Source: Alkalimarinus coralli (GTDB taxonomy: Bacteria > Pseudomonadota > Gammaproteobacteria > Pseudomonadales > Oleiphilaceae). Taken from it: 64,000 nucleotides of DNA. The notes beneath the pieces were generated by a model. That model did not search any database, was not told where the DNA came from, and saw only the letters and a list, made by a program, of their open reading frames with translations. The DNA is taken from NCBI RefSeq assembly GCF_023650515.1, contig NZ_CP096016.1, positions 4,156,001 to 4,220,000 on the forward strand, given 5' to 3'. Made by a program: the position numbers and the translations under genes. This document shows, piece by piece, positions 53,516-62,794 of the stretch (position 1 is the first letter of the stretch; every line of letters begins with the position of its first letter).

Positions 53516-55402
53516 GTGACTGTAGGGATACGCGGCAAGTTATTATTAATTACGGGTGCCACCGTTTTTATCGCTCTGGGAATATTAACCTCGCTCCAGG
53601 TTTCGTTGCAGCGAGAGGCGTTTGAAGCTGAGTTGCAGAAACTAACGGCACTGATGAAAGAAAACCTTTATCAGCGTTCCATCCTTCAGGCCGAAACCCT
53701 GGAAGGGTTAGTGACAGAAGATATTGCCTCTTATAACCTGCTTTCTTTAACCCATAGAGTGCAGCAGGCCACAGATGATACCCAGGATCTCGAATATATT
53801 GTCATTTTGGACAAAGACAATAAAGTCTATGTCCATACCGCTGATGCAGCACAGCAGCAACAGGATTACGTAGCGCCAGATAGCGGCTCGGTGGTGAAAA
53901 CAATAACCACTGATAAAGGCCATACCATTACCTTTCTAGGGGAGCCGGGTGCCGAGTCATTTATGGTGTACCGGCTTCCTCTTAGCATCGGCCCCTCAAA
54001 GTGGGGGCACATGCTGCTTGGTTACTCACTGGATCGCCTTAATGTACAAGTCGCTCAGTCCCAACAGGAGAACAATCAAAGGCTTAAAGCACTTGCGATA
54101 GAAACCTACTTTTTGGGGGCGGCCGTTTTGTTGGTCGCTTACCTGCTGATCTCCCAGCTATCGTTACGTATGGTCGCGCCGATTGTTTCGCTGAGCCGTT
54201 TTGCAAAAGACCTCTCTGCGGGGGACTTTTCCAATACTCATAACATTACCTCAAATGCCAAAGACGAGGTGGGGGTTTTAACCAGAAACTTTGCCGATAT
54301 GGCGGTCAAAGTAGAGCAGAGTCGTAAGCAGCAGGCTGAATACAACCAAACACTCGAAAAGAAAGTCAGTGAGCGTACCGAAGAGCTGAACCGAAAAAAC
54401 ATAGAGCTGACCCAGGCACTGGAAGGTTTGGAAGAGAGTCAGCAGCAGCTTATTCACTCTGAAAAGATGGCGGCTCTGGGTCAGTTAGTTGCCGGAATCG
54501 CGCATGAGATCAATACCCCGCTGGGCGCGATTAAAGCCTCTGTTGGCAATACATCGAAATACCTTGCACTGTTCATAGAGGGACTTCCTGAATTTTTAGC
54601 ATCGGCCAGCCCTGAGGACAAAGGGCTTTTGTGTGACTTGTTGATGAACGCCCGACACGAGAAAGTGAGTAGTACGCGGGAAGAGCGCAAAATCAAACGA
54701 CAAGTTAAGCGTGCGCTGGACGATCAGCAACTTGAAAGAAGTGATGAATTGGCCGATATGCTGGTTGATATGGACATCAGCAGTGAGATCACGCCTTTGT
54801 TGCCCGCGTTGGCTGAGCCGTCGGCCTTTAAAGTCGTTGAGCTGGCTCATCGACTGACGGGGATCGGCCGTAACAGCGAGACAGTAAGAACCGCCATTGG
54901 CAGGGCATCAAAGGTTGTTTTTGCATTAAAGAACTTTGCCCACCATGATGACTCAGGACACATGATCTCAAGTGATATCAATCAGGGGATTCAAACGGTG
55001 CTGGTGCTTTATCAGAGTTTGTTGAAGCAAGGGTGTGAAGTGGTTGAACAGTTTGGCGACTTGCCGCCAATTGCCTGTTACCCCGATGAACTCAATCAGG
55101 TCTGGACCAACCTGATTCATAATGCGCTATACGCCATGGAAAATAGCGGAACACTGGTGATCAAAACGGCGCACCAAGGTGAAAATATTATCGTCACGAT
55201 CACCGATAATGGGTGCGGTATTCCACAAGAGATTCAGTCCAAAATATATGAGTCATTCTTTACCACTAAACCGGCAGGTGAGGGGAGCGGCTTAGGGTTG
55301 GGGATATGCAAGCGCATTATTGATAAGCATGATGGATCGATTCAATTTACCAGCCGACCAGGAGAGACCACGTTTGTCGTGACGCTCCCGGTTAGCCACT
55401 AG
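53516..55402 (+). CDS. Sensor histidine kinase with HAMP domain and long insert
   Basis: A 628-residue membrane kinase: a helix at 8-25, a periplasmic sensor of about 160 residues, a second helix near 195-215, HAMP, a coiled coil, then the phosphoacceptor HEINTPLGAI (His near 330) and the ATPase domain (TNLIHNALYAMEN, DNGCGIPQEIQSKIYESFFTTKPAGEGSGLGLGICKRII). Between the His box and the N box there is an insert of about 130 mostly helical, charged residues (REERKIKRQVKRALDDQQLERSDELADMLVDMD). GTG start with GGAGG upstream. It is the last gene of the operon and the probable partner of both regulators. Confidence 0.93.
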   Translation: MTVGIRGKLLLITGATVFIALGILTSLQVSLQREAFEAELQKLTALMKENLYQRSILQAETLEGLVTEDIASYNLLSLTHRVQQATDDTQDLEYIVILDKDNKVYVHTADAAQQQQDYVAPDSGSVVKTITTDKGHTITFLGEPGAESFMVYRLPLSIGPSKWGHMLLGYSLDRLNVQVAQSQQENNQRLKALAIETYFLGAAVLLVAYLLISQLSLRMVAPIVSLSRFAKDLSAGDFSNTHNITSNAKDEVGVLTRNFADMAVKVEQSRKQQAEYNQTLEKKVSERTEELNRKNIELTQALEGLEESQQQLIHSEKMAALGQLVAGIAHEINTPLGAIKASVGNTSKYLALFIEGLPEFLASASPEDKGLLCDLLMNARHEKVSSTREERKIKRQVKRALDDQQLERSDELADMLVDMDISSEITPLLPALAEPSAFKVVELAHRLTGIGRNSETVRTAIGRASKVVFALKNFAHHDDSGHMISSDINQGIQTVLVLYQSLLKQGCEVVEQFGDLPPIACYPDELNQVWTNLIHNALYAMENSGTLVIKTAHQGENIIVTITDNGCGIPQEIQSKIYESFFTTKPAGEGSGLGLGICKRIIDKHDGSIQFTSRPGETTFVVTLPVSH

Positions 55403-55420
55403 CTTACGCCATTTAGTAGA

Positions 55421-56788
55421 TTATAGGTCGGCGGCGACTTCCAGCTCCTTGATGCCGTTTTCAAGGTAGTCCAGCAGCCGCTGCATAGAAGGCAGTGTTC
55501 GGCGGCAGGCGGTAAGGCCAAACTCAAGCTGGTCTTCATAACTGAGCAACGTAATATTAAGTGCGATACCGTCTAATGGAATCGATACTGGGTACATGCC
55601 CTCAAGTTTTGCGCCGTTCCAGTAACAGGCTTTTTTAGGGCCGGGTACGTTAGATATGACGACATTAAAGGCTTGTAAGCCCGGTGCTAAACCGGTCAGT
55701 AGGTTTAGGCCAGTGGGGGCCATCGTCAGTGCGGTGTAGTTGAGGGCCTCTTCTGGTGTCATTTGACTCATGCGCTTTTTGGCGTCTTTAACCGACGCTT
55801 TTATTACGGATAAGCGATCACTCGGATCTGCAATATGTGTCCCCAGGTTTGCCAGAATCATAGCGATTTGGTTACCGCCCTCGCTGTCATCTTTTCTTAA
55901 TGACACGGGCACCATCGCGATAAGGGGTTGGTCAGGCAGCGCGTGTTGATTAATCAGGTAGTTGCGTAAAGCACTTCCGCAAATGGCCAGGACTACATCG
56001 TTCATGGTGGCGCGCATGGCTTTGCCAATCGCTTTGATACGATCCATCGAGTATGACTGCGCGGCAAACCGGCGTGACCCGGTAATGGGGGCATTCAATA
56101 TGCATTGGGGAGCCTGGAAAATAGACACCGTATCAGGGTTCTCATTGGCCTGCTGAACGGACTTATAGACCTCTCGAATGACTGTTGGAATCGTCGACAG
56201 CTGTTTGCCTGCCGAGTTACTCAGTTGCGTCAGGCTGCTAATAAAGTCAGTTGCGGTAGGCGATGTTGCCTCACGTTTTTTTGGTTGCATGGCCCACCAT
56301 GGTGGCAGGTCTTTGGCGTTCGGGTCATTTGACAGGGCGCGAGTGGCCATGCGAATGGCCGACATTCCATCAATCAGCGAGTGATGCGCTTTATTGTAGA
56401 GCGCGAAACGCCGCCCCCTGACCCCTTCAATCAAGTGACACTCCCAAAGCGGTCGCTGTCGATCCATCAGGTTACTATGCTCTGCGGAGATGTGAGTCAG
56501 CAGTTCACGAATACGGCCAGGTTTGGGTAACGCTTCATGGCGGAAGTGGTGCTCTAAGTCAAAATGGTGATCTTCTTTCCAATAGTAGCTGCCCAGGCGT
56601 TTGGTCAGTCGCTGGTTAAAAGGGTACTCAGGCTCTGAATAGGTGCGAAGTAATTCAGCAAGTTCGGTGACGTATTTGGGGCCTGCACCTTCAGGGAATG
56701 AAAATAGCTGCAAACCACCAACGTGCATGGGCTGTTGGCGTTTTTCAAGCCAAAGGAAAAGTTGGTCGGCTGGGCTGAGAGCTTTCAT
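55421..56788 (-). CDS. Wax ester synthase/acyl-CoA:diacylglycerol acyltransferase
   Basis: A 455-residue acyltransferase with the catalytic HHxxxDG motif at 135-141 (AHHSLIDG), the upstream PLWECHLIEG block, NDVVLAICGSALRNYL and the C-terminal NVVISNVPGPKKACYWNGAKLEGMYPVS. These enzymes make wax esters or triacylglycerol storage lipid from acyl-CoA and a fatty alcohol or diglyceride. They are common in marine hydrocarbon degraders, which fits the lipase locus. It converges with the histidine kinase, 18 bases from its stop. Confidence 0.95.
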   Translation of the reverse strand: MKALSPADQLFLWLEKRQQPMHVGGLQLFSFPEGAGPKYVTELAELLRTYSEPEYPFNQRLTKRLGSYYWKEDHHFDLEHHFRHEALPKPGRIRELLTHISAEHSNLMDRQRPLWECHLIEGVRGRRFALYNKAHHSLIDGMSAIRMATRALSNDPNAKDLPPWWAMQPKKREATSPTATDFISSLTQLSNSAGKQLSTIPTVIREVYKSVQQANENPDTVSIFQAPQCILNAPITGSRRFAAQSYSMDRIKAIGKAMRATMNDVVLAICGSALRNYLINQHALPDQPLIAMVPVSLRKDDSEGGNQIAMILANLGTHIADPSDRLSVIKASVKDAKKRMSQMTPEEALNYTALTMAPTGLNLLTGLAPGLQAFNVVISNVPGPKKACYWNGAKLEGMYPVSIPLDGIALNITLLSYEDQLEFGLTACRRTLPSMQRLLDYLENGIKELEVAADL

Positions 56789-57072
56789 GTGTACTGCTTC
56801 CTTTTCTGATTATTATTAATCCTGACTTTCTTATATATGATCTTATACTTTGCTGGGTCAACTAAGTGACCAAGTAGCATGATGAGAACGCCGCACGAGT
56901 ATCGGTGGCCATCTCATCGCCCAATGATAACAAAGAATATAAATATCAGGTCAACACTAAGTGTATAATAGCGTGGTTTCGCAGGAGGGATCGAGCTGAA
57001 TTACCAGGGCCAAGTCGAAACGGCTGTTTTTATTTCATTATTGTTAACAATGTTTTCTTATTGAGGCCAGAT

Positions 57073-57729
57073 ATGGCAAACAACTTACAAGATAGCGTGC
57101 AGCAACCCTCTTTTTCATACCGTGAGTTGGTCGATGCCTTGGTCGATAGAGGCTATCTTGTGGTTGATGATTTCTTATCGCCAGAACTGACCAAGGCGCT
57201 TAGGGATGAAATTACCGAACTAAATCGAATGGGGATTGAGAGAGCAGGTATTGGCAGGGGTGGAGCGCTGCAGGTTAACGATGATATTCGCTCAGATAAA
57301 ACCCAGTGGATTGAAGGCGAAACGAGCGCGCAACAGCAGTTTCTATCACAATGTGATGATTTGAGAAGCGAGATTAACCGCCACCTTTTTATGGGGCTGC
57401 ATGACTACGAAGCGCACTTTGCCGTATATGAGCCTGGGAGCTTTTACCAGAAACATCTGGATGCATTTAAAGGGCGTTCAAACCGCGTGCTCACCAATGT
57501 CATTTATCTGAATGAGCACTGGGAGTCAGAATGGGGAGGAGAGCTTGCGGTGTATGATGAAGCAGATCAGCTCATTGAACGGGTGTTGCCCAAAGGCGGA
57601 CGAGCCATTTTCTTTCTTAGTGAGCGCTTTCCCCATGAAGTCCTTAAAACCACAAAGCAGAGGCTAAGTATTGCAGGGTGGTATCGTATTAACAGTAGTA
57701 CCGGCAGTTATATCGACCCCGCCCGTTGA
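57073..57729 (+). CDS. 2OG-Fe(II) oxygenase (prolyl 4-hydroxylase-like)
   Basis: A 218-residue dioxygenase with the iron triad HxD...H (QKHLDAF and FPHEVL) and the 2-oxoglutarate-binding Arg (KQRLSIAGW) on the expected strand; the AVYEPGSFYQKHLDAFKGRSNRVLTNVIYLNEHWESEWGGELAVYD core is typical of the prolyl hydroxylase-like group. Its substrate is unknown. The ATG at 57073 has GAGG upstream; a start at 56905 would add 56 residues with no family support. Confidence 0.93.
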   Translation: MANNLQDSVQQPSFSYRELVDALVDRGYLVVDDFLSPELTKALRDEITELNRMGIERAGIGRGGALQVNDDIRSDKTQWIEGETSAQQQFLSQCDDLRSEINRHLFMGLHDYEAHFAVYEPGSFYQKHLDAFKGRSNRVLTNVIYLNEHWESEWGGELAVYDEADQLIERVLPKGGRAIFFLSERFPHEVLKTTKQRLSIAGWYRINSSTGSYIDPAR

Positions 57730-57760
57730 TTGAGTGACGGCACGACTATGAACGCCAGGC

Positions 57761-58513
57761 CTATGCCTCAAACTGGCTAAACTGAGTCTGGTACTTCAGC
57801 ACTTTATTAACATAGCTATAGGTCTCACGGGGTGCTTTAGTCCAAAGCACCCAGTTCATTTCGGCTGCATTGCGTGGCGGGTTCTTTGACAGCAGCTTAC
57901 GCTTAACATTTACCGGCCCCCAGTTGTATGCGGCCAATACTAGCATTTGCTTCAGTTTGTCATCGGTAATGTGCCCGAAGTGATGCTCTTCCAGTAGCTT
58001 CAAATAGGCACTGCCCAATCGTAGATTGGTATACGGGTCTTTAAGTTGTTCCGCTGTTGGGGTCACTCTTTTCTTGTGCAGGCGATAATATGCATCTCGA
58101 CCTGCTGCACTGGCGATGACTTGCATCAGGCCCACCGCGCCCGCATGGCTCCGCACGCCTGAACGAAAGCTCGATTCGGCTTTAGTTACCGCGTAAACCA
58201 GGCTCTCATCTACCTTTAACTCAAGCGCAACACGTCTAATTTGTTTCTCAAACGGAAACGCCTCTTTGATAACGCTCGCGTAAGCATCTACCGCATCATT
58301 TAACGGGTCAGATAAGGTATATAGCTCTGCAGCCTTTTGGTCGGCATCGACAGTAGAAAGCATTGTTGTGGTTGTAGGCCGGGTATGTTTGATAATGGTC
58401 GAGTTAGAGCTGAGTTCACTGGTCAGGGCAAATAGCATCGCAGAGAAAACAGCAAAGGAAACGAAAATTTGTGTGTTCAGGTTTTTTTGTTTTTGCTGGG
58501 TCATGAACCGCAT
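57761..58513 (-). CDS. Lytic murein transglycosylase (SLT domain)
   Basis: A 250-residue exported protein: an N-terminal hydrophobic segment (about 17-31) followed by an SLT domain with the catalytic Glu113 (AESSFRSGVRSHAGAVGLMQV), LGSAYLKLLEEHHFGH and LAAYNWGPVNVKR. These enzymes cut peptidoglycan between MurNAc and GlcNAc to form anhydro ends. Type is closest to the MltC/membrane-bound group, which is a guess. Only a pair of small unlike genes flank it. Confidence 0.93.
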   Translation of the reverse strand: MRFMTQQKQKNLNTQIFVSFAVFSAMLFALTSELSSNSTIIKHTRPTTTTMLSTVDADQKAAELYTLSDPLNDAVDAYASVIKEAFPFEKQIRRVALELKVDESLVYAVTKAESSFRSGVRSHAGAVGLMQVIASAAGRDAYYRLHKKRVTPTAEQLKDPYTNLRLGSAYLKLLEEHHFGHITDDKLKQMLVLAAYNWGPVNVKRKLLSKNPPRNAAEMNWVLWTKAPRETYSYVNKVLKYQTQFSQFEA

Positions 58514-58852
58514 TTTATTAACCTCGTCACAATTGTTGTGTGACTTTGATTATACTTATGCTGGTGTTTAGCTCTGTTGAGTCGTGATGTTATTTCGTAA
58601 GTCCAATAACAATTGAGCAACGTACTGAAAAATGCAAAACTTTGTTAAAGTGGCTCTGTAGCAGGAAGAATAAGGCGTTCCGGGCATTGAGCGAAACAAT
58701 ATGAACGAGCGTACCGCTGAAATAGCTTTAGTGTAGTTAAACAGTTGATTAAAATATCGGCAATTGCTTGTACAGGCGTCAAACAAACAGTCCTGTCATT
58801 AGGCAAATTGCCAGAATAAAAATAACAATTATTGCAATCAAGGAATACTATC
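58514..58852. other. 339-bp gene-free space upstream of the transglycosylase
   Basis: Bounded by the transglycosylase start and a small plus-strand gene. The open frames on the minus strand here are not supported by any family. I see no clear promoter or RNA fold. Confidence 0.4.
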
Positions 58853-59098
58853 ATGTACCCATACACACTACTGGGCGTCAGCCTGGAAAGTAATACCATC
58901 ACCGTTAAAAATAATATCGTCGCTGGTGCTCCACTACAGCTGGATTGCGCGTTTGTGTTGCGGTCAGGTCGGGCTGAAAAAATGTTCTCGCCTGAAGATA
59001 TTGACTGTCTAACCCAAGCGACTGGCTTAACGGTAGCGACCAATGAGCCATCAAGAGGCAAGGCGGATAGCACGACCAAACTCAGGTTGGTGGCGTAA
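58853..59098 (+). CDS. Small protein of unknown function
   Basis: An 81-residue protein with AAGGA before its ATG (58853). It opens MYPYTLLGVSLESNTITVKNNIVAG and has two Cys (LDCAF, IDCL), with no membrane segment or signal. I do not recognise the family. It is about 150 bases ahead of yigZ and might be an independent short gene. Confidence 0.5.
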   Translation: MYPYTLLGVSLESNTITVKNNIVAGAPLQLDCAFVLRSGRAEKMFSPEDIDCLTQATGLTVATNEPSRGKADSTTKLRLVA

Positions 59099-59249
59099 GC
59101 TCAACCCCTCCTTCATTTCGCTGTCAGTTTGGTGACTGGATACGGTAAACTAATATCAATGTAACGACTCACTCTGTAGCCTTCTCTAATATACATCAGC
59201 AGGGCTACAGGTGGCGTTGTGTGATTTTAGCGACCAATGTAGCCAACCC

Positions 59250-59858
59250 ATGACCTCTACCTACCCTGTTCCCTCTTCCTCGTGTGAAGTCTGCCACGAA
59301 GTCAAAAAAAGCCGGTTTATCGCCTTTGCAGCCTATGCTGATACCCGAGAACAGGCGATGGCATTGCTTGCGGAGCGGAAGGGCAAGTATCCCGATGCCC
59401 GACACCATTGCTGGGCGTATCAGTTTGGTAACCCCAAGTCTGCGGCGAGCGCGGCGATGTCAGATGATGGTGAACCCAGTGGCACCGCAGGTAAGCCTAT
59501 ATTGAACGTCTTGCAGCACAAAGACGTGGGTGATGTGATGATCATTGTCAGCCGGTATTTTGGCGGTATAAAGTTAGGCGCGGGTGGCCTGGTTCGGGCG
59601 TACTCAGCGGCAGCTCAAATGGCGATGGATGCACTCAAAACCGAGCAGCAAGTCGCACGCAGGATGCTCAATCTCACTTGTGATTTCTCACACGAACAGC
59701 TTATCAGGCATTGGCTAAGCCAGCATGACGGGCTGATAGAGCAGATTAACTATGGTAATCAGGTTTCCATGGCTATCGCTCTACCAGATCATCATTGCCA
59801 GCCATTTGATGAATACGTCGCGAACATTGGATGTTCTCTCACACCAGTAGAAAGTTAG
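59250..59858 (+). CDS. yigZ: IMPACT family protein YigZ
   Basis: A 202-residue protein of the YigZ/IMPACT family, with the UPF0029 core (EVKKSRFIAFAAYADTREQAMALL, PDARHHCWAYQFGNPKSAASAAMSDDGEPSGTAGKPIL, IVSRYFGGIKLGAGGLVRAYSAAA) and a C-terminal ferredoxin-like domain. It is thought to bind ribosomes or nucleic acid, with no firm role. The ATG at 59250 gives the normal length, though a GTG at 59211 would extend it by 13 residues; ribosome sites are weak for both. Confidence 0.93.
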   Translation: MTSTYPVPSSSCEVCHEVKKSRFIAFAAYADTREQAMALLAERKGKYPDARHHCWAYQFGNPKSAASAAMSDDGEPSGTAGKPILNVLQHKDVGDVMIIVSRYFGGIKLGAGGLVRAYSAAAQMAMDALKTEQQVARRMLNLTCDFSHEQLIRHWLSQHDGLIEQINYGNQVSMAIALPDHHCQPFDEYVANIGCSLTPVES

Positions 59859-59881
59859 CCGCTGGTATTCGCAATCGGGGC

Positions 59882-60151
59882 TTAAGACTTCCAAAACGGC
59901 TTACCTGCCTCATTGATCGCGTCACTTCTGCTAAGGCCTATATCCTTTAACTGGTAGTTGCTTAGTTGGGCCAGTGCGCGACGTTGACGAGCGCGTTCTT
60001 TCCATAGGTAGATAGCGTTTTTTAGTTTCGGTAGCAAGATACGCAGCTTGACCTTGAGTTGTCTCTTCATTTTCTGAAGCGTATGGGGCGCGTCTAGTGT
60101 TGCAAACCTGCGAGGCTTAGTTAGAAGGTGGCTGTTAGTTGATAATTGCAT
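59882..60151 (-). CDS. DUF1127 family protein
   Basis: An 89-residue basic protein whose C-terminal half is a DUF1127 domain (WKERARQRRALAQLSNYQLKDIGLSRSDAINEAGKPFWKS). Such small Arg-rich proteins are often stress- or phosphate-regulated and may bind RNA. The N-terminal half is unusual and longer than in minimal family members. It is divergent from a LysR gene with a 20-bp palindrome between them. Confidence 0.88.
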   Translation of the reverse strand: MQLSTNSHLLTKPRRFATLDAPHTLQKMKRQLKVKLRILLPKLKNAIYLWKERARQRRALAQLSNYQLKDIGLSRSDAINEAGKPFWKS

Positions 60152-60209
60152 GTCGATCTCCTGTTAGATGTTTTCGGTGTTGATCATTTAAATCCCATGC
60201 AGGTTTTCA

Positions 60210-60229
60210 ATCCAATCGTATGTTTGGAT
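60210..60229. promoter_or_regulatory. Palindrome between DUF1127 and lysR genes
   Basis: ATCCAA-N8-TTGGAT. It lies about 75 bases upstream of the LysR start, where LysR proteins often bind. Confidence 0.45.
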
Positions 60230-60304
60230 GCACGTCATCTGATATTCCGATGGCACTTTTTTTTGTTATAGGGTTCAATTAAATCCTCAAACAGGAGCCG
60301 TTAG

Positions 60305-61216
60305 ATGGAATTGAACCAACTCAAAACATTTATTACTGTCGCCGAAGAGCAGCACCTGACACGAGCAGCAGAGCGATTGTTTACCAGCCAACCAGCGGTC
60401 AGTGCTCAACTTAAAGCACTTGAGGAATCTTTAGGGGTGGTTTTATTTGATCGCACGCCTAAGGGGATGAAGCTGACGCCGTCGGGTGAAAAACTGCTGA
60501 TTCAGGCTCAAGCCGCGTTGGATGCTGCCAACTTAGTTGTTTCGCAGGCGAAAGCGATTAAGGGCGAAGTGATGGGGCGCTTATCTGTGGGTGTTAATTC
60601 AGACTTGGCCTTTTTGAAACTTCCGGAATTATTGGCGGATGCCAGTCAAGCGTATCCCGGTGTTCAGTTATCATTTATCCACAGCATGTCGCCTGATATT
60701 TTGCTGGATATCCGCAAAGGCAAGCTGGATACAGGCTTTTTCTTTGGCTCATCAACAACAACTGATCTGCATGTTCTGCAAATAGCTGATATCAAGACCG
60801 CGATTGTGGCGCCAAAAGTGTGGGAACAAAAGATTAAGTGCGCATCGGTAGCAGAATTGGGTGCACTTCCGTGGGTTTATACCACCGAGCGTTGCCCATT
60901 TTATCACCTGACTGAAACCATGTTTCGTGATGCTGGGGTTGAGCCAAGTAAAGCGGTGTTTGTTGACAACGAAGAGTCAATTCGCCAATTAGTAAAATCA
61001 GGCCTGGGTGTCGCATTGCTGCGGCTGGATGATGCCGAGCAAGCTGAAACTGAAGGTTGGGGGGCTTGCTGGGGCGGAACCCCACCGCCGATATCTCTCA
61101 GTGTCGCGATGCAGCAGCGCCGGGTTCAGGAACCTGTCTTACAAGCCTGGGTTGATGAACTTTCCAAGTTTTGGGAGATTCCCGAGAGCGAACTGTTGGG
61201 TAAGAAGGTGTCGTAG
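60305..61216 (+). CDS. LysR family transcriptional regulator
   Basis: A 303-residue LysR protein with the winged helix-turn-helix (MELNQLKTFITVAEEQHLTRAAERLFTSQPAVSAQLKALEESLGVVLF) and a full effector domain. AAACAGGAGCC lies just before the ATG. It is divergent from the DUF1127 gene, which it may control through the palindrome at 60210-60229. Confidence 0.95.
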   Translation: MELNQLKTFITVAEEQHLTRAAERLFTSQPAVSAQLKALEESLGVVLFDRTPKGMKLTPSGEKLLIQAQAALDAANLVVSQAKAIKGEVMGRLSVGVNSDLAFLKLPELLADASQAYPGVQLSFIHSMSPDILLDIRKGKLDTGFFFGSSTTTDLHVLQIADIKTAIVAPKVWEQKIKCASVAELGALPWVYTTERCPFYHLTETMFRDAGVEPSKAVFVDNEESIRQLVKSGLGVALLRLDDAEQAETEGWGACWGGTPPPISLSVAMQQRRVQEPVLQAWVDELSKFWEIPESELLGKKVS

Positions 61217-61241
61217 AGGAATTGCACTGCTAACCATAGAG

Positions 61242-61405
61242 TCGGGCGCAGGGCACCCTCGTACAAAGGCCTTGGCAAGATATGTGGCTACAAAGAGGTT
61301 CGTACAAAGGCCTTGGCAAGATGTGTGGCTACAAAGAGCTAGGTCGTACAAAGAGCTTGGCAAGGTGTGTGGCTGCAAAGAGGTTGGAGGGTGCCCTGCG
61401 CCCGA
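61242..61405. repeat. Three-unit tandem array bracketed by a 19-bp inverted repeat
   Basis: TCGGGCGCAGGGCACCCTC at 61242-61260 is perfectly complementary to 61387-61405. Between them are three tandem units of 41-44 bp starting CGTACAAAG (61260-61300, 61301-61344, 61345-61387), each about ATATGTGGCTACAAAGAGGT in its second half. The whole lies between the LysR and DoxX gene ends. The units are contiguous, so this is not a CRISPR. Confidence 0.9.
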
Positions 61406-61500
61406 TAATATGAAGATGAGTAATGCAGGGGCGTAGCGGGATATAGCTAGGGGAGACTTATGAACTCTTATAGCTCCCGCACGCACCTTACTAAACTCAT

Positions 61501-61995
61501 CTATGGCACTAATTTGCGCTTGATCAGGTGGTCAATAGATAGCTTTCCTGGTCCGTAGACCACCAGCACTAGAAGCATGGCTCCCCAGAAATAATGATCT
61601 TTAATACCCGCAGGGCTGATATCCGGGTAGGAGATTGCCGCAACAAAGTTCAGTATAAAAAGCCCTGCCGCGCCAAACCGGCCAGCGAGCCCGAGTACCA
61701 GCAATACCGGCAGTATCAGCTCTCCACCTGTTGCTAAAATAGCCGCCAGTTTAAAATCAATGACCGGAACGGCATATTCGTACTCGAATAGCATTAAGGT
61801 GGTGTCCCAGCTTTTGATCTTGGTTAAACCTGACATGAAAAATACTTTGGCGACCGATAAGCGGAATATCACATTTAATACGGGCTGGAGATAATCGACC
61901 CATTTTATGGTGGCAGAGTAGAGCTTAACAGTGCGGCGCATAAGGCTTTTTTTGTCGCTTTCCCGGTTGGTTTCAACGGTGGTCGTGGTTGTCAT
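61501..61995 (-). CDS. DoxX family membrane protein of the bufferin operon
   Basis: A 164-residue protein with four membrane helices and the DoxX pattern FRLSVAKVFFMSGLTKIKSWDTTLMLFEYEYAVPV ... AGLFILNFVAAISYPD. Bufferin operons commonly end with a DoxX-type gene, thought to be linked to the redox or export side of the system. It has a polar N-terminal extension of about 20 residues. It starts 25 bases after the BufC-like gene and is the last gene of the operon, just before the repeat array. Confidence 0.9.
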   Translation of the reverse strand: MTTTTTVETNRESDKKSLMRRTVKLYSATIKWVDYLQPVLNVIFRLSVAKVFFMSGLTKIKSWDTTLMLFEYEYAVPVIDFKLAAILATGGELILPVLLVLGLAGRFGAAGLFILNFVAAISYPDISPAGIKDHYFWGAMLLVLVVYGPGKLSIDHLIKRKLVP

Positions 61996-62020
61996 GTCAG
62001 GCTCCTGAATACGTTTCTAT

Positions 62021-62794
62021 TTATTCGAATGTGGCTACCCAGCCGTGACGGACGGCGGTGGCAAAAAGCTCGGGTACGTTTTGATCGGGATATTCCTCTA
62101 GAAAAACCTCAATGGCTGCAGAAAAATTTGCCGTTTGGTTGAGGCTGCTCAGAAAGTGCCATTGGGGTTCTTCGAGGAGATCAACCCGCATTTCATACTC
62201 TCTTCGCCAAATCAGTAAAAAGAAATCACTGCGAATGAGTTCTATTGTCTGGTCGCTTTGTTCGTCGCTCTGATGAGGCTGGTTGTTCTGCCATATTTTA
62301 TGAATGGGCCAATGAGAGTGAATCAAGCGACTTGCTTTGGGAGGGTGAAACTTGAGTGCCATTTGCTGCTCTGGAGACATTAAGCCTAGCCGCTCCAGGT
62401 CTAATGGAATACTATCCGACTCATTGAATACCTGATGCCATGCCCACTCCAAACGAGCAACATCTGCCATATAGGGATACTCTGATAAGGGTTTGAATGA
62501 GGCAACAAACTCCGCCAGGCGGTGGCCATATTCGGCAATATTAGCTGACTGTGACGGGGTTTCTTCAATATAACGCCTGCAAAGGCCTTCAAAAGGATTA
62601 TCTCCCAACAGTTTATTAAGTGTCGGATAGATATCACTGAGTGCCTGTAACAGCCCCCCTCGAACACTGCCTCGGTATATTGCCAGACGCTCGTTTGATG
62701 AGAGTGTGCAAGATGGTTTGATAAAGCGATCTGCTGCTACACCGGTGCGATACATAGCGCTCATAAACTGGCGCTGAACATCATGCAGCGACAT
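62021..62794 (-). CDS. DUF2063 (BufC/HvfC-like) partner protein
   Basis: A 257-residue protein (MSLHDVQRQFMSAMYRTGVAADRFIKPSCTLSSNERLAIYRGSVRGGLLQALSDIYPTLNKLLGDNPFEGLCRRYI) with the DUF2063 pattern. In bufferin systems this partner is needed with the DUF692 enzyme to modify the precursor peptide. The ATG at 62794 has GGAG seven bases upstream and overlaps the BufB gene by 14 bases; an upstream ATG at 62875 would add 27 residues from the neighbouring frame. Confidence 0.92.
   Translation of the reverse strand: MSLHDVQRQFMSAMYRTGVAADRFIKPSCTLSSNERLAIYRGSVRGGLLQALSDIYPTLNKLLGDNPFEGLCRRYIEETPSQSANIAEYGHRLAEFVASFKPLSEYPYMADVARLEWAWHQVFNESDSIPLDLERLGLMSPEQQMALKFHPPKASRLIHSHWPIHKIWQNNQPHQSDEQSDQTIELIRSDFFLLIWRREYEMRVDLLEEPQWHFLSSLNQTANFSAAIEVFLEEYPDQNVPELFATAVRHGWVATFE

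Noticed and set aside
58645-59079. 144-residue minus-strand frame
   Set aside because: It covers a small plus-strand gene with its own ribosome site and shows no family signature.
61260-61387. Possible CRISPR array
   Set aside because: The three units are contiguous and differ in length; there are no unique spacers and no cas genes.
61139-61486. 115-residue minus-strand frame through the tandem array
   Set aside because: Its sequence is produced by the DNA repeat and overlaps the end of the LysR gene; no start signal.
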